Source of the DNA: Ricinus communis
Taxonomy: Eukaryota > Streptophyta > Magnoliopsida > Malpighiales > Euphorbiaceae
Assembly: GCF_019578655.1 (NCBI RefSeq)
Contig: NC_063259.1
Span: 15,714,489 to 15,778,488, forward strand
Direction: 5' to 3'
Length of the DNA stretch: 64,000 nucleotides
Part shown: in pieces, positions 24,715 through 36,162 of the stretch
Position numbering within the stretch: position 1 is the stretch's first letter
Layout of the letters: each line of letters starts with the position of its first letter
The notes under the pieces: generated by a model
The model's input: only the letters and a program-made list of their open reading frames with translations
Told to the model about the DNA's origin: nothing
The model's database searches: none
Position numbers and translations under genes: made by a program

Positions 24715-25200
24715 AGCAAAACTGAACAGAAACTGAAAAATCAAATCAAACAGACTAATTCAGTTAAGTTTGGTTCGGTTATTTTAAAAATTTAATTTAA
24801 TTCAATTTAAAAATAGAAAAACCGAATTCTATTCGGTTTGAATTTTTTCAAAAAATTTTAGTTATAACTGAACCAATCAATATTTCTATAAATATTTAAA
24901 ATATTTTATTTATTTATTTACATCAAGAGAAAATCAATATATTTAACTATAAAAATATAATTATTTATATATGTGAATTTATTTTTTATCATTGTTGATA
25001 TTGAATGAATATTCTGTATGTTTACTCATTTAAATATAAATATTTATAGTTTAAATTATAAAAAATATTAGAAAGTTAAAAAATTCCAAGCCGAACCTAA
25101 TTTTTTAGTTCGATTCAATTACATATAATATTTTGATTCAGTTCAGTTAATAAAATTAGAAAATTCATTATTTAATTTTTAGTCAAAATCGCACATAACC
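24715..25200. repeat. AT-rich repeat with TTCGGTT/AACCGAA motifs
   Basis: Dense short motifs such as GGTTCGGTTA, AACCGAATTC and ATTCGGTTTG, mixed with long AT runs. The same style recurs at about 47920-48330 and 63800-63990. This kind of degenerate repeat is common in plant intergenic DNA; its class is not known to me. Confidence 0.5.
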
Positions 25201-25564
25201 ATCCATTGATTTTCAATATATTGGGTTTTGCTAAGATACTATTATGGCAACAATGCCACTAAAAATTAAACCTACTATTATAGGTAATTAATTTATGACA
25301 TATTAATTAATTTATTAATTTAATAAAAAATTATTATAATTTAATTGTGAATAGGAGGTTATAAAATACTCAACTACTTTATCAAATTCAATTTTTAAAT
25401 AAAAAATAAAAAATGATAACATTTCAAACTTAATGCATCTTTATCTCTCTAAACGTATACTTTTATTCTCGGCCCCAAAATTGAGTGTTTTCTTTAATTA
25501 GAATTTGCCTAGCATGTCCAATCTTTTAATAAGGAGTAGTTCATTGTCTTTATGGATATTTTTA

Positions 25565-25735
25565 TCTATGTTTGGTGTATACACCACAACTAATAGGAGA
25601 GTGATACATATGTATAAATGTTTTACATTTTGGTATTGGATGATTGACACATACTTTATCATTTAAAACTAATGAATATATGACAATCATCTATCGGTTT
25701 GGTATAGAGGTGGAAACATACACCAAACCTAAGTA
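25565..25735. mobile_element. Small foldback element, TTTGGTGTAT ends
   Basis: The left end ATGTTTGGTGTATACACCAC and the right end CATACACCAAACCTAAG are inverted repeats. It is about 170 bases, non-coding and MITE-like. No clear duplication of the target is seen. Confidence 0.5.
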
Positions 25736-26454
25736 AGAATTTTTTATTTTTATAATATGGCTTCTAAAAGCAGTAATTGATATATAACATGATTGTATAT
25801 CCGATGTAATGAGTAGATCTAGGCAACATCCGAGGAGCTCTATATCAAAGAGACAAACTTAAGCTTATAATTCATTTTGATTTTGATAAAATACTTTATT
25901 TTATTAGATCTAAAATGAGAAAAAAAAGCAATTGGTTATAATTACCCAAACCATAAAGGTACCCTATATACCTAACAATTAAGTCCTAAACTAACCTATT
26001 CCATATGAAAGAATCTCGGAACCTTTGAACAAAAAGAAGTACCAAAAACATCCACGTTATTAAACAAGGATCGAATGGAAGCGCAGTTATTGCAGCAAAC
26101 ATCCACTCAAGGTTATAATTCTTTTATGGATCTCTTTCTCTAGTTTCTCATATTTCTTTATTGTAGAAAATGAAGGTAAAGCTCTCTAGGATAACAGTGT
26201 TTACTCTAGCCAATATTTAGTTCATTAATAGCGAGAGAAAAAAAATATTATTATTTATATAGTGGGAAGCCCGTTATTAAAATTATTTATGTAACTTGTT
26301 TAGCAATAGTTATATTAGTACATTATTTAATTTAAAATAATATAATCAACGACTATAATTTTATAGGGGTACTATAACTCTAAGGTACATCTAAAGGAAT
26401 CCACTATATTTAGATGCAACTTATGATCTTGTAGGCCCTACTTTTATATTGTTA

Positions 26455-26680
26455 TTAGGTAGACTCGGTTTACCATGTCATTCATAGACCAAACTAATTG
26501 TACAATGACATGTGACATTCTTTATTAGGTGTTGTAATTATATTAGTTGGTTTTTAATTATGGTGGTTAGTTATAATAAATAAATCAACCAATGAAATTG
26601 TAACACCTAATAAAGAATGCCAAGTATCACTATGCAATTAGTTTGGTCTATGGATGATGTGGTAGATCGAGTCTACCTAA
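26455..26680. mobile_element. Foldback MITE, copy 2, TA target duplication
   Basis: Terminal inverted repeat TTAGGTAGACTCG, with inversion extending through about 90 bases on each side (GACCAAACTAATTG / CAATTAGTTTGGTC and CTTTATTAGGTGTT / AACACCTAATAAAG). TA flanks both ends (26453-26454 and 26681-26682), which fits a Tc1/mariner-type (Stowaway-like) MITE. It shares end and interior sequence with the copy at 5516-5720. Confidence 0.8.
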
Positions 26681-26684
26681 TAAT

Positions 26685-27298
26685 TGTTGGATATATGACT
26701 TATATTTCAAAAAGTCTTTTATCTCACATCTCTAAAGTGAAAATCTCTTCCTTTGTTTATAAAGAAGGCATTATCTTTGGGCTTGTAAAGAGTCTTGCGG
26801 GAGTGTTAGGCTCACATGCACTAGAATTGGGTTAAAAGTCTTATTCAAATGTGAATTCGTAGATTTACCCCCCTTACTTGTTCGCGAGATGGGCTTGGGC
26901 CTAATCCAACCTAATTTTTAGTACCTTTTATTTATTTATATTTACCTTACCTTAAGACATTTAATTTTGACTTAGTAATTTTTAATAATTCAGTCACTTA
27001 TTATTTTGCTATTCTTTTGCTATAACGTTGTATTAGTAGAAAGAATATCTCCTAAATATTTTATAGATGTTGTATTATAATCTTGTAAAAATAACACTAT
27101 AAATATACCCCATTTACTAAGTATTTCATACATTGAGCTTCCTACTTCTTTCTCTTCTTTTTCTCCTTCTCTATTTTGCTAGTTACAGAATTTCTGCTAC
27201 TGCTTGTTGAATCCTAGAGGATTACTGAGTAAATCCTTAAGGACAGTGCCATCCTTGCATGCCTCAAGCTCCAACAAAACTCGTTTTTAAAACTAATA
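26685..27298 (+). repeat. 5' LTR of the degenerate copia element
   Basis: About 614 bases, starting TGTTGGATAT. It contains an inverted TGTTGGA/TCCAACA pair (26685 and 27270) and a TATAAATATACCCC box near 27099. It aligns with the 3' LTR pieces ending at 30180 and 35991-36157. Confidence 0.82.
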
Positions 27299-27329
27299 TT
27301 CTTAAGAATTTATTTTGCAAAGATGAGTT

Positions 27330-28330
27330 ATGATAGGAATCATGCTCTACACATGTTGCTGCCTCTATTGCCAATGCTATCAACGATAACTCTTCCCTTG
27401 CTGCTCCTGTTGCTGTTGTCCATCTTGTACCGTCCATGCCATATGCCACGCCTTTTCCTGGCATCTCTAAAATTGAAGTCTTTGGTGGCCAAAGCTACAA
27501 AATATGGCAAGAATGAATTTTTTCTATTCTCGACATGCATGGCGTTACTTCTGCCATAACAAACCCCAAACCCGAGCCAAATGCAGATTCAAAGAAAATC
27601 AAATTATGGATCATGCTAATAAGGTATGTAGGCATATAATTATGATTAATCTTTGTAATGAACTTTTTTTATGTCTACTATTCTTACAAAGAAGCAAAAG
27701 AAATATGGGATTCCATCAACCTCAAGTATACTGCTGAAGATGCTGGAAAACAAAAGTTTATGATTGGAAACTACTATAAATAGGAGATGACATATGGCAA
27801 AGACATAAAAAATGCAAATAAATGAATACCATAAACTCTTGGAAGATTTAAAAACTGAAAGTATTACATTTCAATAGGAGTTTGTTGCTGGCCTTTTAAT
27901 TGAGAAGCTGTCAAATTCATGTACGGACTACAAGCAACAGTTTAAGCATAAGCACAAACAACCATCACTTGCAGATTTAATCACCTACATCATAATCGAA
28001 GACACCAATTGAAGGGAACTCAAAGTAACTAAAGCAAATGAGATAGCTTCGAAAGCAAATCTAGTGCAAGAGAAAGCTCACAATAGAAAGTATAAAAATA
28101 AACCTCCTCACTTTAATTACCAACCCAAAATTGCTAACTCTAATACCTTCAAGAAAAAAGAAAGTTGCTTTGTTTGTGGAAAGTCGGGTCATCATGCACC
28201 TCAGTGCATCAGAAGAGTGAGAAATGACAATCCTCCTAAGCCAAAGGCAAATTTGGTTGAAGGAAATGACATAATTGATGTGGTTATTTCTCAGGCTAAT
28301 CTTGTAGCCAATGTTAAAGAATAGGTGATA
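27330..28330 (+). pseudogene. Copia gag with zinc knuckle
   Basis: Read across several frames, the region shows PGISKIEVFGGQSYKIWQ, EAKEIWDSINLKYTAEDAGK and EFVAGLLIEKLSNS, a copia gag of the UBN2 type. The last part (28064-28320) is a clean frame with the CCHC knuckle CFVCGKSGHHAPQC. Stops at about 27514, 27784 and 28012 and small shifts make it a pseudogene. A leucine-rich frame at 27323-27559 is only a shadow of the gag frame. Confidence 0.87.
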
Positions 28331-29520
28331 GACTCTGGTGCTACCAGGCATATTTGTGTAAACAAATATGCTTTTACCTCCTACACTTAAGTAGGAGATG
28401 GAGAAGAACATGTATATCTTGGTGACTCTCGAACTGCAAAGGTTCTTGGTAAAGGGAAAGTTCTTCTCAAACTCACATCTGGCAAGACTCTGGCTCTCAA
28501 TGAAGTACTCCATGTACCTAATATTAGAGCAAACTTAATTTCTTTGGCTCTATTGTGAAAGATTGGAGTTAAAGTGTCATTTAAATCTGACAAGATTGTG
28601 ATGACAAAGAATAATGTGCTTGTGGGTAAAGGTTATTATAATCAAGGACTTTTTGTACTCAATATTTTTTCAATGTTATGAATGAAAATGCATCTTCTTC
28701 AGCTTACTTGATTGATTCAATTGATTTATGACATGCTAGATTAGGACATGTTAATGCTAGTTATATACAAAAAATGCAATCTATGAGCCTAGTTTCTTAT
28801 ATTAATAGTACATGCACGAATAAATGTGAAATATGTTGTGAATCTAAGTTAACTAAGAACATATTTTTCTCTCCATAGAGAATCTGAATTATTTAGTTTA
28901 ATTCATACTAATTTAGGAGATCTAAAGCAAACTATGACTAGAGGAGGTAAGAAATATTATGTAACCTTTATAGATGACTTTTCTAGGTATATTAAAGTAT
29001 ATTTACTTAGAATAAAGATGAAGCTTTTGACATATTTTTTTATATAAAGCTGAAGTTGAAAATCAATTAAATAAAAAGATTAAAAGAGTTAGATCGGATA
29101 GAGGTGGTGAATATATTTTGTTTAATGATTTTTATGAAAAAGAGGAATAATTCATAAAATTACTCCCCTTTATTCACCTGAATCAAATGGAGCAGCTGGA
29201 AAAAAAAATTAAAAGAAACGATGAATGTTATGCTTGTTAGTTCTTCTGTACCTCATAATTTATAGGGTGAAGCTATTTTGTCTGCATGTCATTTACAAAA
29301 TAGGATTCCATATAAGAAAATCATTAAGACACCATATGAGTTGTGGAAGGACTACATATCTAACCTTAAATATATAAAAGTGTAGGGGTATCTTGCTAAG
29401 GTTTTGTTACCTGACCCTAATAAAAGAAAAATTGGTTCTAAAATATCTAATTGCATGTTTATTGGTTATGCTAATCATAGTGGTGCATATATGTTTCATG
29501 CTTTGAAAAGTGATGTACTT
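28325..29520 (+). pseudogene. Copia protease and integrase remnant
   Basis: Protease active site DSGATRHI (about 28330) is followed by VLHVPNIRANLISL and the zinc region HARLGHVN...CEICCESK. The integrase core pieces are IHTNLGDL (the usual Asp is Asn), YYVTFIDDFSRY, RSDRGGEY and YSPESNGAAG, then GEAILSACHLQNRIP and CMFIGYANHSGAY. Multiple stops and shifts are present. The sequence stops near the integrase end at 29520, where an unrelated block takes over and RT should have begun. Confidence 0.88.
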
Positions 29521-29940
29521 AATGGGATAAAATGCCCTGCTGGTACCAAACCTTAATTACTTATATCCATTTAGTACTAAACCTTCAATTTGTTTCATTT
29601 TGGTACCCCTCCTATTATTTCTATTACTTCCGCCAGTACCAATGAGGATTTCGTCAGTTATTTGATGATATGGCTACTGGATTTACAAAAGACCACAGAC
29701 CATTTGCCACATGTGCTGCTAACTCCTTTATTTTATCCTAGTTAGCAAATAAATAAACCTAGATCAGAAAAATTTCCAATTTTGAACCCTTAGTTTTTAG
29801 TATTTGGCTCGATTCACAAAAGATTTAGATGATTTTTGCCAAAGCATGATAGCAAATGCTGCAAAACCAATAGGACTGGTCTTTAGATCAATTACACAAG
29901 TCTTGTATAAATATGACGGACACAGGACAACCTTACAGAA
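29521..29940. other. Unidentified block replacing the RT/RNase H region
   Basis: The sequence switches abruptly from integrase to a non-coding block with GGTACCAAACC, TTTGGTACCCC and TCCATTTAGTACTAAACC motifs. These are typical of small plant non-autonomous elements. Its right boundary lies before the 3' LTR (about 29945). The block may mark the deletion of RT and RNase H, or an insertion followed by deletion. Confidence 0.5.
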
Positions 29941-29944
29941 AGGA

Positions 29945-30180
29945 TTCACAGGCCTAATCGAACCCAATTTTTAGTTATTTTTTATTTATTTATTTTTACC
30001 TTACCTTAAAACGTTTATTTTTTACTAAGTAATTTTTAATAACTCAGTCACCTATTCTTTTGCTATAACGTTCAATTAATGGAGAGAATATCTCCTAAAT
30101 ATTTTATGGACATTGTATTATGATATTTTAAAATTAACACTATAAATACACCCCTTTTACTAAGTATTTCATACACTTAG
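29945..30180 (+). repeat. 3' LTR of the degenerate copia element, first part
   Basis: The stretch matches 26895-27136 of the 5' LTR (AATTTTTAGT...TTACCTTACCTTAA, CCTAAATATTTTAT, AACACTATAAATA, ACTAAGTATTTCATACA). It breaks off at CACTTAG, where element A begins. Confidence 0.85.
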
Positions 30181-33100
30181 TGTAATACTCAAAATTTTCA
30201 TTTAATAATATGATAATATTAATAATAATTAATAAATGAGTTTTTATTTAAATAAATTTTACTTTATTTTTATATGGTTTAATGGGAATGATTTAAATGC
30301 AATTTTGAATTTTAATACTAGACAAATAAGAAAGTTATTTTCTATATCCAATTAGTTTGTTTTTAAGAAATTAATTAAGTAAATTGTTTGAGAAATAAAT
30401 TATATTTTTTATTATTCAAATTTTTTCTCGAAATGAATATATATAAATTAAATTCTATATTTGAGAGTTATGGAAGAATTTGTAAATGATATTTTATAAA
30501 AGAATTATTGGAGAAAATGGCATTTTAATTAGCTAGTGATGTTAAATCTTAATTGAAAAATATTTAGCAAATTGATTAATTAAATTAATTGTGTGTTAGG
30601 ACTAAATTAAAAATTTATTTTGGAATAAGGATTAAAAGTATAATTTTATTAATATGGGATTTTAATGAAAATTTGTATGTTTGGTATTTTTATAATTAAA
30701 TATGTCGGCAAGGGCTTTTTAGTAATTTTAAATTTAAAAGCAAGGGTAAATATGTAATTATATATTTTCAGTAATTCTAATTTGCCCAAATTAAATAGTT
30801 AAGGGCTTAATTGAAAAGCTAATGAAAAGTTTAAGAGTTAATTGGAAAGTTTACGGGATAAAATTGTTAGTAATTAAAAGGTTGAGGGACTAAATGGTAA
30901 AGAAGAAAAGTTCAGGGACCAAAAGTCGATATTGAAGGAAAAGAAAGAAAAGAAAGAAGAAGGAGAAATCGGAAAGAGAGAAGGAGGAAAAGAAGGGGCG
31001 TGGCAGAAGCCGCGCAGCAGAGGTCATGGCAGAAGGCAGCAATGATCCAGTGATCACGAGAGAAAGCAGCTTTCTTGTCGTTGTTCCGGGCGTTTCCAAC
31101 ATCCAATGGCGGTGGGGTCAGTCTTGTTTTGACCGGTAAGTTGAGGGCTTCCTTTTGGGAGTGGCAGCGTTGGCTTTGGTGGCTGAAGGAGGGAGTTCCA
31201 GCGAGGTGTTGGCAGCCGTGTTTTCTGGCTTTTCCGATGAGCTCTAGCGAGGGATGGATGATCTGAGGGCATATTCAGACTCTCCTCAGCTCAATCTTTC
31301 CAATGGCACCGGTTTGTGATGATCAAACTTTGTTTAAAAATCGACGCCGGAGATCTTCCGTAAATCTCTTTGGATGATCAGGAGATCGAAAGCGGGGATC
31401 ATCATCAGCACGTCGTTTCGAGTCCGTTGGTGCATTCGGATCGTCGATCGAACTCCGGCGGCTAGAGGCGAGTCGACCGAGCGATCAAGCGTCTCGGTAA
31501 TTCTCTAGCCTATTGATTTTAATTTCTTTTTTGGTAAAGTTATGTGTTTATTGAATTGTGTTGAGCATTATAAAATATTATAAGTAAAAATAATTGTTTG
31601 TCGGATTGTCTGCCTTAGGTCGTGATTTGTGATGTGTGGCGGAGTCGGAAAAAATAATGAAGTCCTGAGGACCCGACTCCCGTTAAAAAAAAATTATTGA
31701 ATATTTGAAGTATTTTCTGGCAAGTCTTGGACCCGTTATATAGTGGTAAATGTCTGTATTTTAGGGGAGGTTCTATCGAATTTTCGGTAGAATTTACCCG
31801 AGTCAAGATTTTTAGAGAGTCAGTCCTAGGAATCTAGACCTAGGGTTAATTGTCAAATGTTTCAACGTTATTGATTAATTGCTTTCCGTGATTAGATAAT
31901 CCGTCAGTTCCGCTCGCTCCACCTAAGTTAAAGTCATATGTCTGTTTACATGTGTTATGCTGAGATTTTACGAAATAATTCTGATTAAATGATTTAATAT
32001 TTTAATCAGTTACTTTAATCGCTATTTATATAAGTTTCATTTTCTACAGTATGATTTTATTGTTTCGTGTTGACTCGGGATGGGACGGTTGTAGTACATG
32101 TTATTTGATGAGTTCATCGATTTGAGTCCGAGACTGATAACAAAGGGATAAAAGGGTAAATTTTAAAAGGTAAATTTAGAACTTGCCCTGGTTGAGCATT
32201 GCTTTCTGGGCTTAGTAGAGTGTGTTTGCTGGAGTAAAGGTCCTTGGTAGAGCATTGCTCTCTAGGCGCCGACTTATTTGGAAACTTAAGTGATCGGACT
32301 GGATTTAAGGTCCCTGGTCGAGCTTCGCTCTCTGAGTGTCAATCTTATTGGAGTAAGAGAGCCGAAAGGCTAAGAGTGTTATTAATAATTAAGTGGTTGA
32401 ACTGGATTTAAGGACCCTGGTCGAGCTTCGCTCTCTAGGCGCCAGTTCTGTTAGAATGAGAAAATCGAGATGTTAGTGTTGAGATTAGGGTTCTGCTGAG
32501 ATACTCCGTCCCGTAGTATGTGAAAGTCATTTTTTAAGTATGACATGACATGTATATTTTTGTATGACTTATTATTTATTTCAAATTAAATAAATGTGTT
32601 ATGGAAGTGTTGTAAATGTCTTGAATATATGATTTTAACTCATTCTCGAGACTGACAGTCTCAATTTTACTGTTTTTCATATCTGTGATTGTTAGTCCTC
32701 CCGCGACTCTTGTCACGACCCCACCCGTGGGCCCGTGACCGGCACTAGGGAATGGGTAGGCTTAAGGCCACCGAAACCCGTAGTAAGCCTGACACTCACT
32801 GATTTAAACAAATCTTATCTCAAATTAATATTATTAAAACCATAAATTATCTTAATAGTTACACTTTACAAAATTACTTCGGTCTACCAGAAAAACTATG
32901 CGAGACCTGAAACTCAGAAAATTTACAACTGATACATCTACTATTACTACTGCGGAGAATCTATGATTTACCAATTTACATACCAAATCAAATACATCAC
33001 CCGATGATGAAGGAGTCAGTTACTTGAATAAGAGTCATGGAGAACTAACACGAATCCGAAAAAACATAAATGGAGACTGTCAGTCTCGAGAGTGAGTTAA

Positions 33101-33280
33101 AATCAAATAATCTAGGGACTATTGCTTCTTCTCAGAAAACATAAATTATTCAAATCAGTATATCAAACCATGCACGTAAATACAAATCACATTATAATCA
33201 AATACCATAATAAATAAATAAATAAAAATATATATTTACTTTTACGGGACGAGTGGCTCGATAGAACCCTAAACCCCAAA

Positions 33281-33645
33281 AATCTAACAGCCATTTTGGC
33301 TCTCTTAATCCAAGTAAGATCGGGCGCCCGAGAGCAATGCTCGACCGGGGACCTTACCTCCACCGGTCACTTAAATATCCAAATAAGAAATCTAGTAGCC
33401 ATTCGGCTCTCTTAATCCAATAAGACTGGCCGAGAGCAATGCTCGACCAGGGACCTTACCTCCACCGGTCACTTAAATATCCAAATAAGAAATCTAGTAG
33501 CCATTCGGCTCTCTTAATCCAATAAGATCGGGCGCCCGAGAGCAATGCTCGACCAGGGACCTTACCTCCACCGGTCACTTAAATATCCAAATAAGCCGGC
33601 CAAGAGCAATGCTCGACCAGGGACCTTACCTCCGGCAGAATTTAC
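33281..33645 (-). repeat. Tandem sub-repeats in element B
   Basis: Three copies of a unit of about 100-108 bases (starting near 33281, 33389 and 33490) are followed by a partial fourth (33597-33645). Each has GAGAGCAATGCTCGACC, GGGACCTTACCTCC and ACCGGTCACTTAAATATCC blocks. The first and third contain the palindrome TCGGGCGCCCGA; the second lacks it. A related degenerate array lies in element A at about 32180-32450 and a short one in D near 39340-39440. Confidence 0.88.
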
Positions 33646-34479
33646 ACAAATCAGCCCAGAGAGCCATGCTCGACCGTGGCAAACCCATGAAAATCTTATT
33701 ACATGTCCATGATCATTCTAAGACGCCGTCCCGATGTAACCCATCAGTGGCATGTTCTACAAGCCACGTTTCCCAAGACACAATCATCCATTTAATAAAT
33801 ATCATTGTATAATGAAGTCATTCAACCATATCAAATTAATGATTAACAATTAAGAGTAAAACATCGTGTCGGTGGAAAACTGATGATATTTGGAATTATT
33901 ATAACATTACTATAATAATACTCATATTATCTTCAATAATTAATTACGTTGAGATATTAGTAACCATGTTAAACATAAACTTCCAAAATAGCATATTAAA
34001 ATCAGACTTAGCAATAGTGCAATGATTAAATGACTTTAACTCACAGAATTGGGCGACCTCCTAGCTCTGCTCCGGTGCCTCGGTAGGAGCGAGCCGAACG
34101 AACTGACAATCTAGTCACGGAAAACAATTTATCAATACCCTGAGACAATCCATCATTAATCCTAGGTCTAGACTCCTAGACCGACTGCCTAAGAATCTCG
34201 ACTGGAGAATTCTACCGAAAATCCCGTGAGAACCTCCCTACAACACGAACATTACCCCCCGTAAAAACGGGTCCAGGACCTGCCAGAAGAACACTTCAAA
34301 TACTTAACGATTCAAACAATAGGAGTCGGGTCCCTAAACTTCACTATTTCCGACTCGCCACACAAAGACAAAATACGAGGCAAACCGAGGACAATTATTT
34401 ATGACTCACAAATATCATCAAATACTCAATATAACCCAATAAACACAAATTTAAAGTCAAGGATTTCTAAGATCAACGG

Positions 34480-35070
34480 CCAGAGAAAATTACCGAGACG
34501 CTCGATCGCTCGGTCGACTCGCCTCCGGCCGCCGGAGTCCGATCGACGATCTGAACACACCATCGGACTCACAACGACGCGCTGACGACGATCCCCGCTT
34601 TCGATTTTCCGATCTGACACCCGATCATCCGGAGCGATTTGCGGACGATCTCGACCGTCGATTCGCAAACGAAGCCCGATCGCCACGAAACCAGTGCCAT
34701 CGCGAAGCTTGAGCTGAGGAGAGTCGGGATACGTCCTCCGATCGTCCATCCTCCGGCCGGAGCTCACGGAAAAGCCCAAAAACGCCGGTACCGCCACCAT
34801 TTTCTCTCTCCACCGGATATTCCGCTTCCGGCCACCACTGCCGACACCGCCGCCAAAACAAAGCCGAGACCGAGAGGAGTCGATCGGCACTAAGATCGGC
34901 CGACCTCCGACGCCGGAACGCCTGACGGCAAGGAAGCTTCGGCCATCTTCCTCCTGAGCTGCCGTCATTGGCTGCCGCTGACATCGCTGGCCGCCAGAAC
35001 TTCACGGCCACCACCGGACAGACGGCCCCGACGCCGCAACTCCTTCCTCCGCGCGCTCCTCTCTCTCCCC
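34480..35070 (-). other. CpG-rich core of element B
   Basis: This segment is dense in CG dinucleotides, unlike its AT-rich surroundings. It contains overlapping open frames on the minus strand (34426-34968 and 34625-35014), Arg/Ser-rich and in different phases. This is what high GC alone produces, so I do not call them genes. The equivalent segment in A (about 30990-31500) has lost much of its CpG. Confidence 0.6.
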
Positions 35071-35990
35071 CGACATCTCTCTTCCTCCCTTCTTCTTCCC
35101 CGATTTCTTTCCCTTCAATATCGACATTTGACCCCTGAACTTTTCCTTATTACAATTTGGTCCCTCAACTTTCTTAATTACTTACAATTTCATCCATTAA
35201 AATTCCAATTTAACCCCCAAACTTCTTTTTAGCCTTTCAATTAAGCCCCTAACTATTTAATTTGGGCCAAATCCGAATTATTGAAAATACACAATTACAA
35301 AAATACCCCTGACCGACATATTTATTTACAAAAATACCAAGCTCACAAATTTCCATTAAAACTCCATAAAAATAACATTATACTTTTAATCCTTATTCCA
35401 AAATAAATTTTCAATTTAGTCCTCACACAATTAAATTAAATTAAATAATCAATTTTTCCAAAATTCTTTTATTAAAACATCCTTTATAATTTCTTCCAAA
35501 ATTTTCCAATATATAATTTTACTTATATAAATATGCATTTGGGAAAATTTGAATGACCAAAATATAATCATTTCTCAAATAATTTACTTGAATAATTTCT
35601 TAAAATTTCAAACTAATTGGGTATAGAAAATAACTCATTTATTAAATATATAAAAATTCCGGGTGTTACAACTCTTATCTAGCAACCTGACTCCTTTATC
35701 ATCGGGTGATGTATTTGATTTGGTATGTTTGACTTGTAAAATTTTAGATTCTCCATAGTAGAAGTAATAGACTTATTAGTTGTAATTTTATGTAGTTTTG
35801 GGTCTCGCCTAATTCTTCTGGCAGACCGAATTAAATATGTAGAATTTAATGGTTAAGAAATTGTGACATCAGTGATATTAGTTGAGATGTAATTAAGTTA
35901 GTGAATGGTCAGACTTACTACGGGATTCGATGGCCTTACGCCCACCCATTCCCTAGTGCTGGTCACGGGCCCACAGATCGGGTCGTGACA

Positions 35991-36157
35991 CTGAGCTTCT
36001 TGCTTCTTTCTCTTCTTCTTCTCCTTCTCTGCTTTGCTCGATTACAAAATTTCTACTACTGCTTGTTGAATTCTAGGAGATTACAGAGTAAATCTTTAAA
36101 GACAGTACCATCCTTGCACGTCTCAAGCTCCATCAAAACTCATTTTTAAAATTACCA
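35991..36157 (+). repeat. 3' LTR of the degenerate copia element, last part
   Basis: The stretch matches 27133-27298 of the 5' LTR (CTTCTTGCTTCTTTCTC..., TGCTTGTTGAAT, CAGTACCATCCTTGCA, CTCAAGCTCCA). It ends in TTACCA and is followed by the target duplication ATAAT. Confidence 0.86.
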
Positions 36158-36162
36158 ATAAT

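Larger units (their letters stand above)
32711..35670 (-). mobile_element. Element B: second copy of the same LTR family, inserted in A in opposite orientation
   Basis: In plus-strand view it runs from TGTCACGACC (32711) to GGGTGTTACA (35670), 2960 bases. ACTCT flanks both sides (32706-32710 and 35671-35675), a perfect 5-base target duplication. It aligns with A in reverse; for example CGGCGGCTAGAGGCGAGTCG near 31455 matches the complement near 34510-34530. B is less decayed than A, as expected of the younger insertion. It contains an internal tandem array (33281-33645) and a CpG-rich core (34480-35070). Confidence 0.87.
30181..35990 (+). mobile_element. Element A: solo-LTR-like element, interrupted by element B
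   Basis: It begins TGTAATACTC (30181) and ends GGGTCGTGACA (35990), TG...CA ends typical of an LTR. It is flanked by CTTAG (30176-30180) and CTGAG (35991-35995), a 5-base target duplication with one change. Its own length without B is about 2.85 kb. It has no retroelement coding domains, which suggests a solo LTR (or a non-autonomous LARD). It is split by element B between 32705 and 35671. Confidence 0.82.
26685..36157 (+). mobile_element. Degenerate Ty1/copia element, internally deleted, carrying two nested insertions
   Basis: The target duplication ATAAT is present on both sides (26680-26684 and 36158-36162). The 5' LTR is 26685-27298. The 3' LTR is split: its first part lies before 30181 and its end is 35991-36157. 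Between them are gag, a zinc knuckle, protease and integrase. RT and RNase H are missing. Without the nested insert the element is about 3.66 kb. All frames are broken by stops. The 3' LTR is interrupted by element A, which holds element B. Confidence 0.88.

Noticed and set aside
27323..27559. Leucine-rich frame that looks like a membrane protein
   Set aside because: It is a shadow of the copia gag frame, which reads PGISKIEVFGGQSYKIWQ in another phase over the same bases.
30890..31272. Overlapping short frames on both strands
   Set aside because: They fall in element A at the degenerate counterpart of B's CpG core; no domain is seen.
33281..33645. CRISPR-like array of repeats
   Set aside because: Units of about 100 bases are contiguous without unique spacers, and this is plant DNA inside an LTR-like element.
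34426..35014. Two overlapping minus-strand open frames of 180 and 129 codons
   Set aside because: They lie in the CpG-rich core of element B in different phases, have Arg/Ser-rich low-complexity translations and no recognisable domain. High GC alone explains their length.
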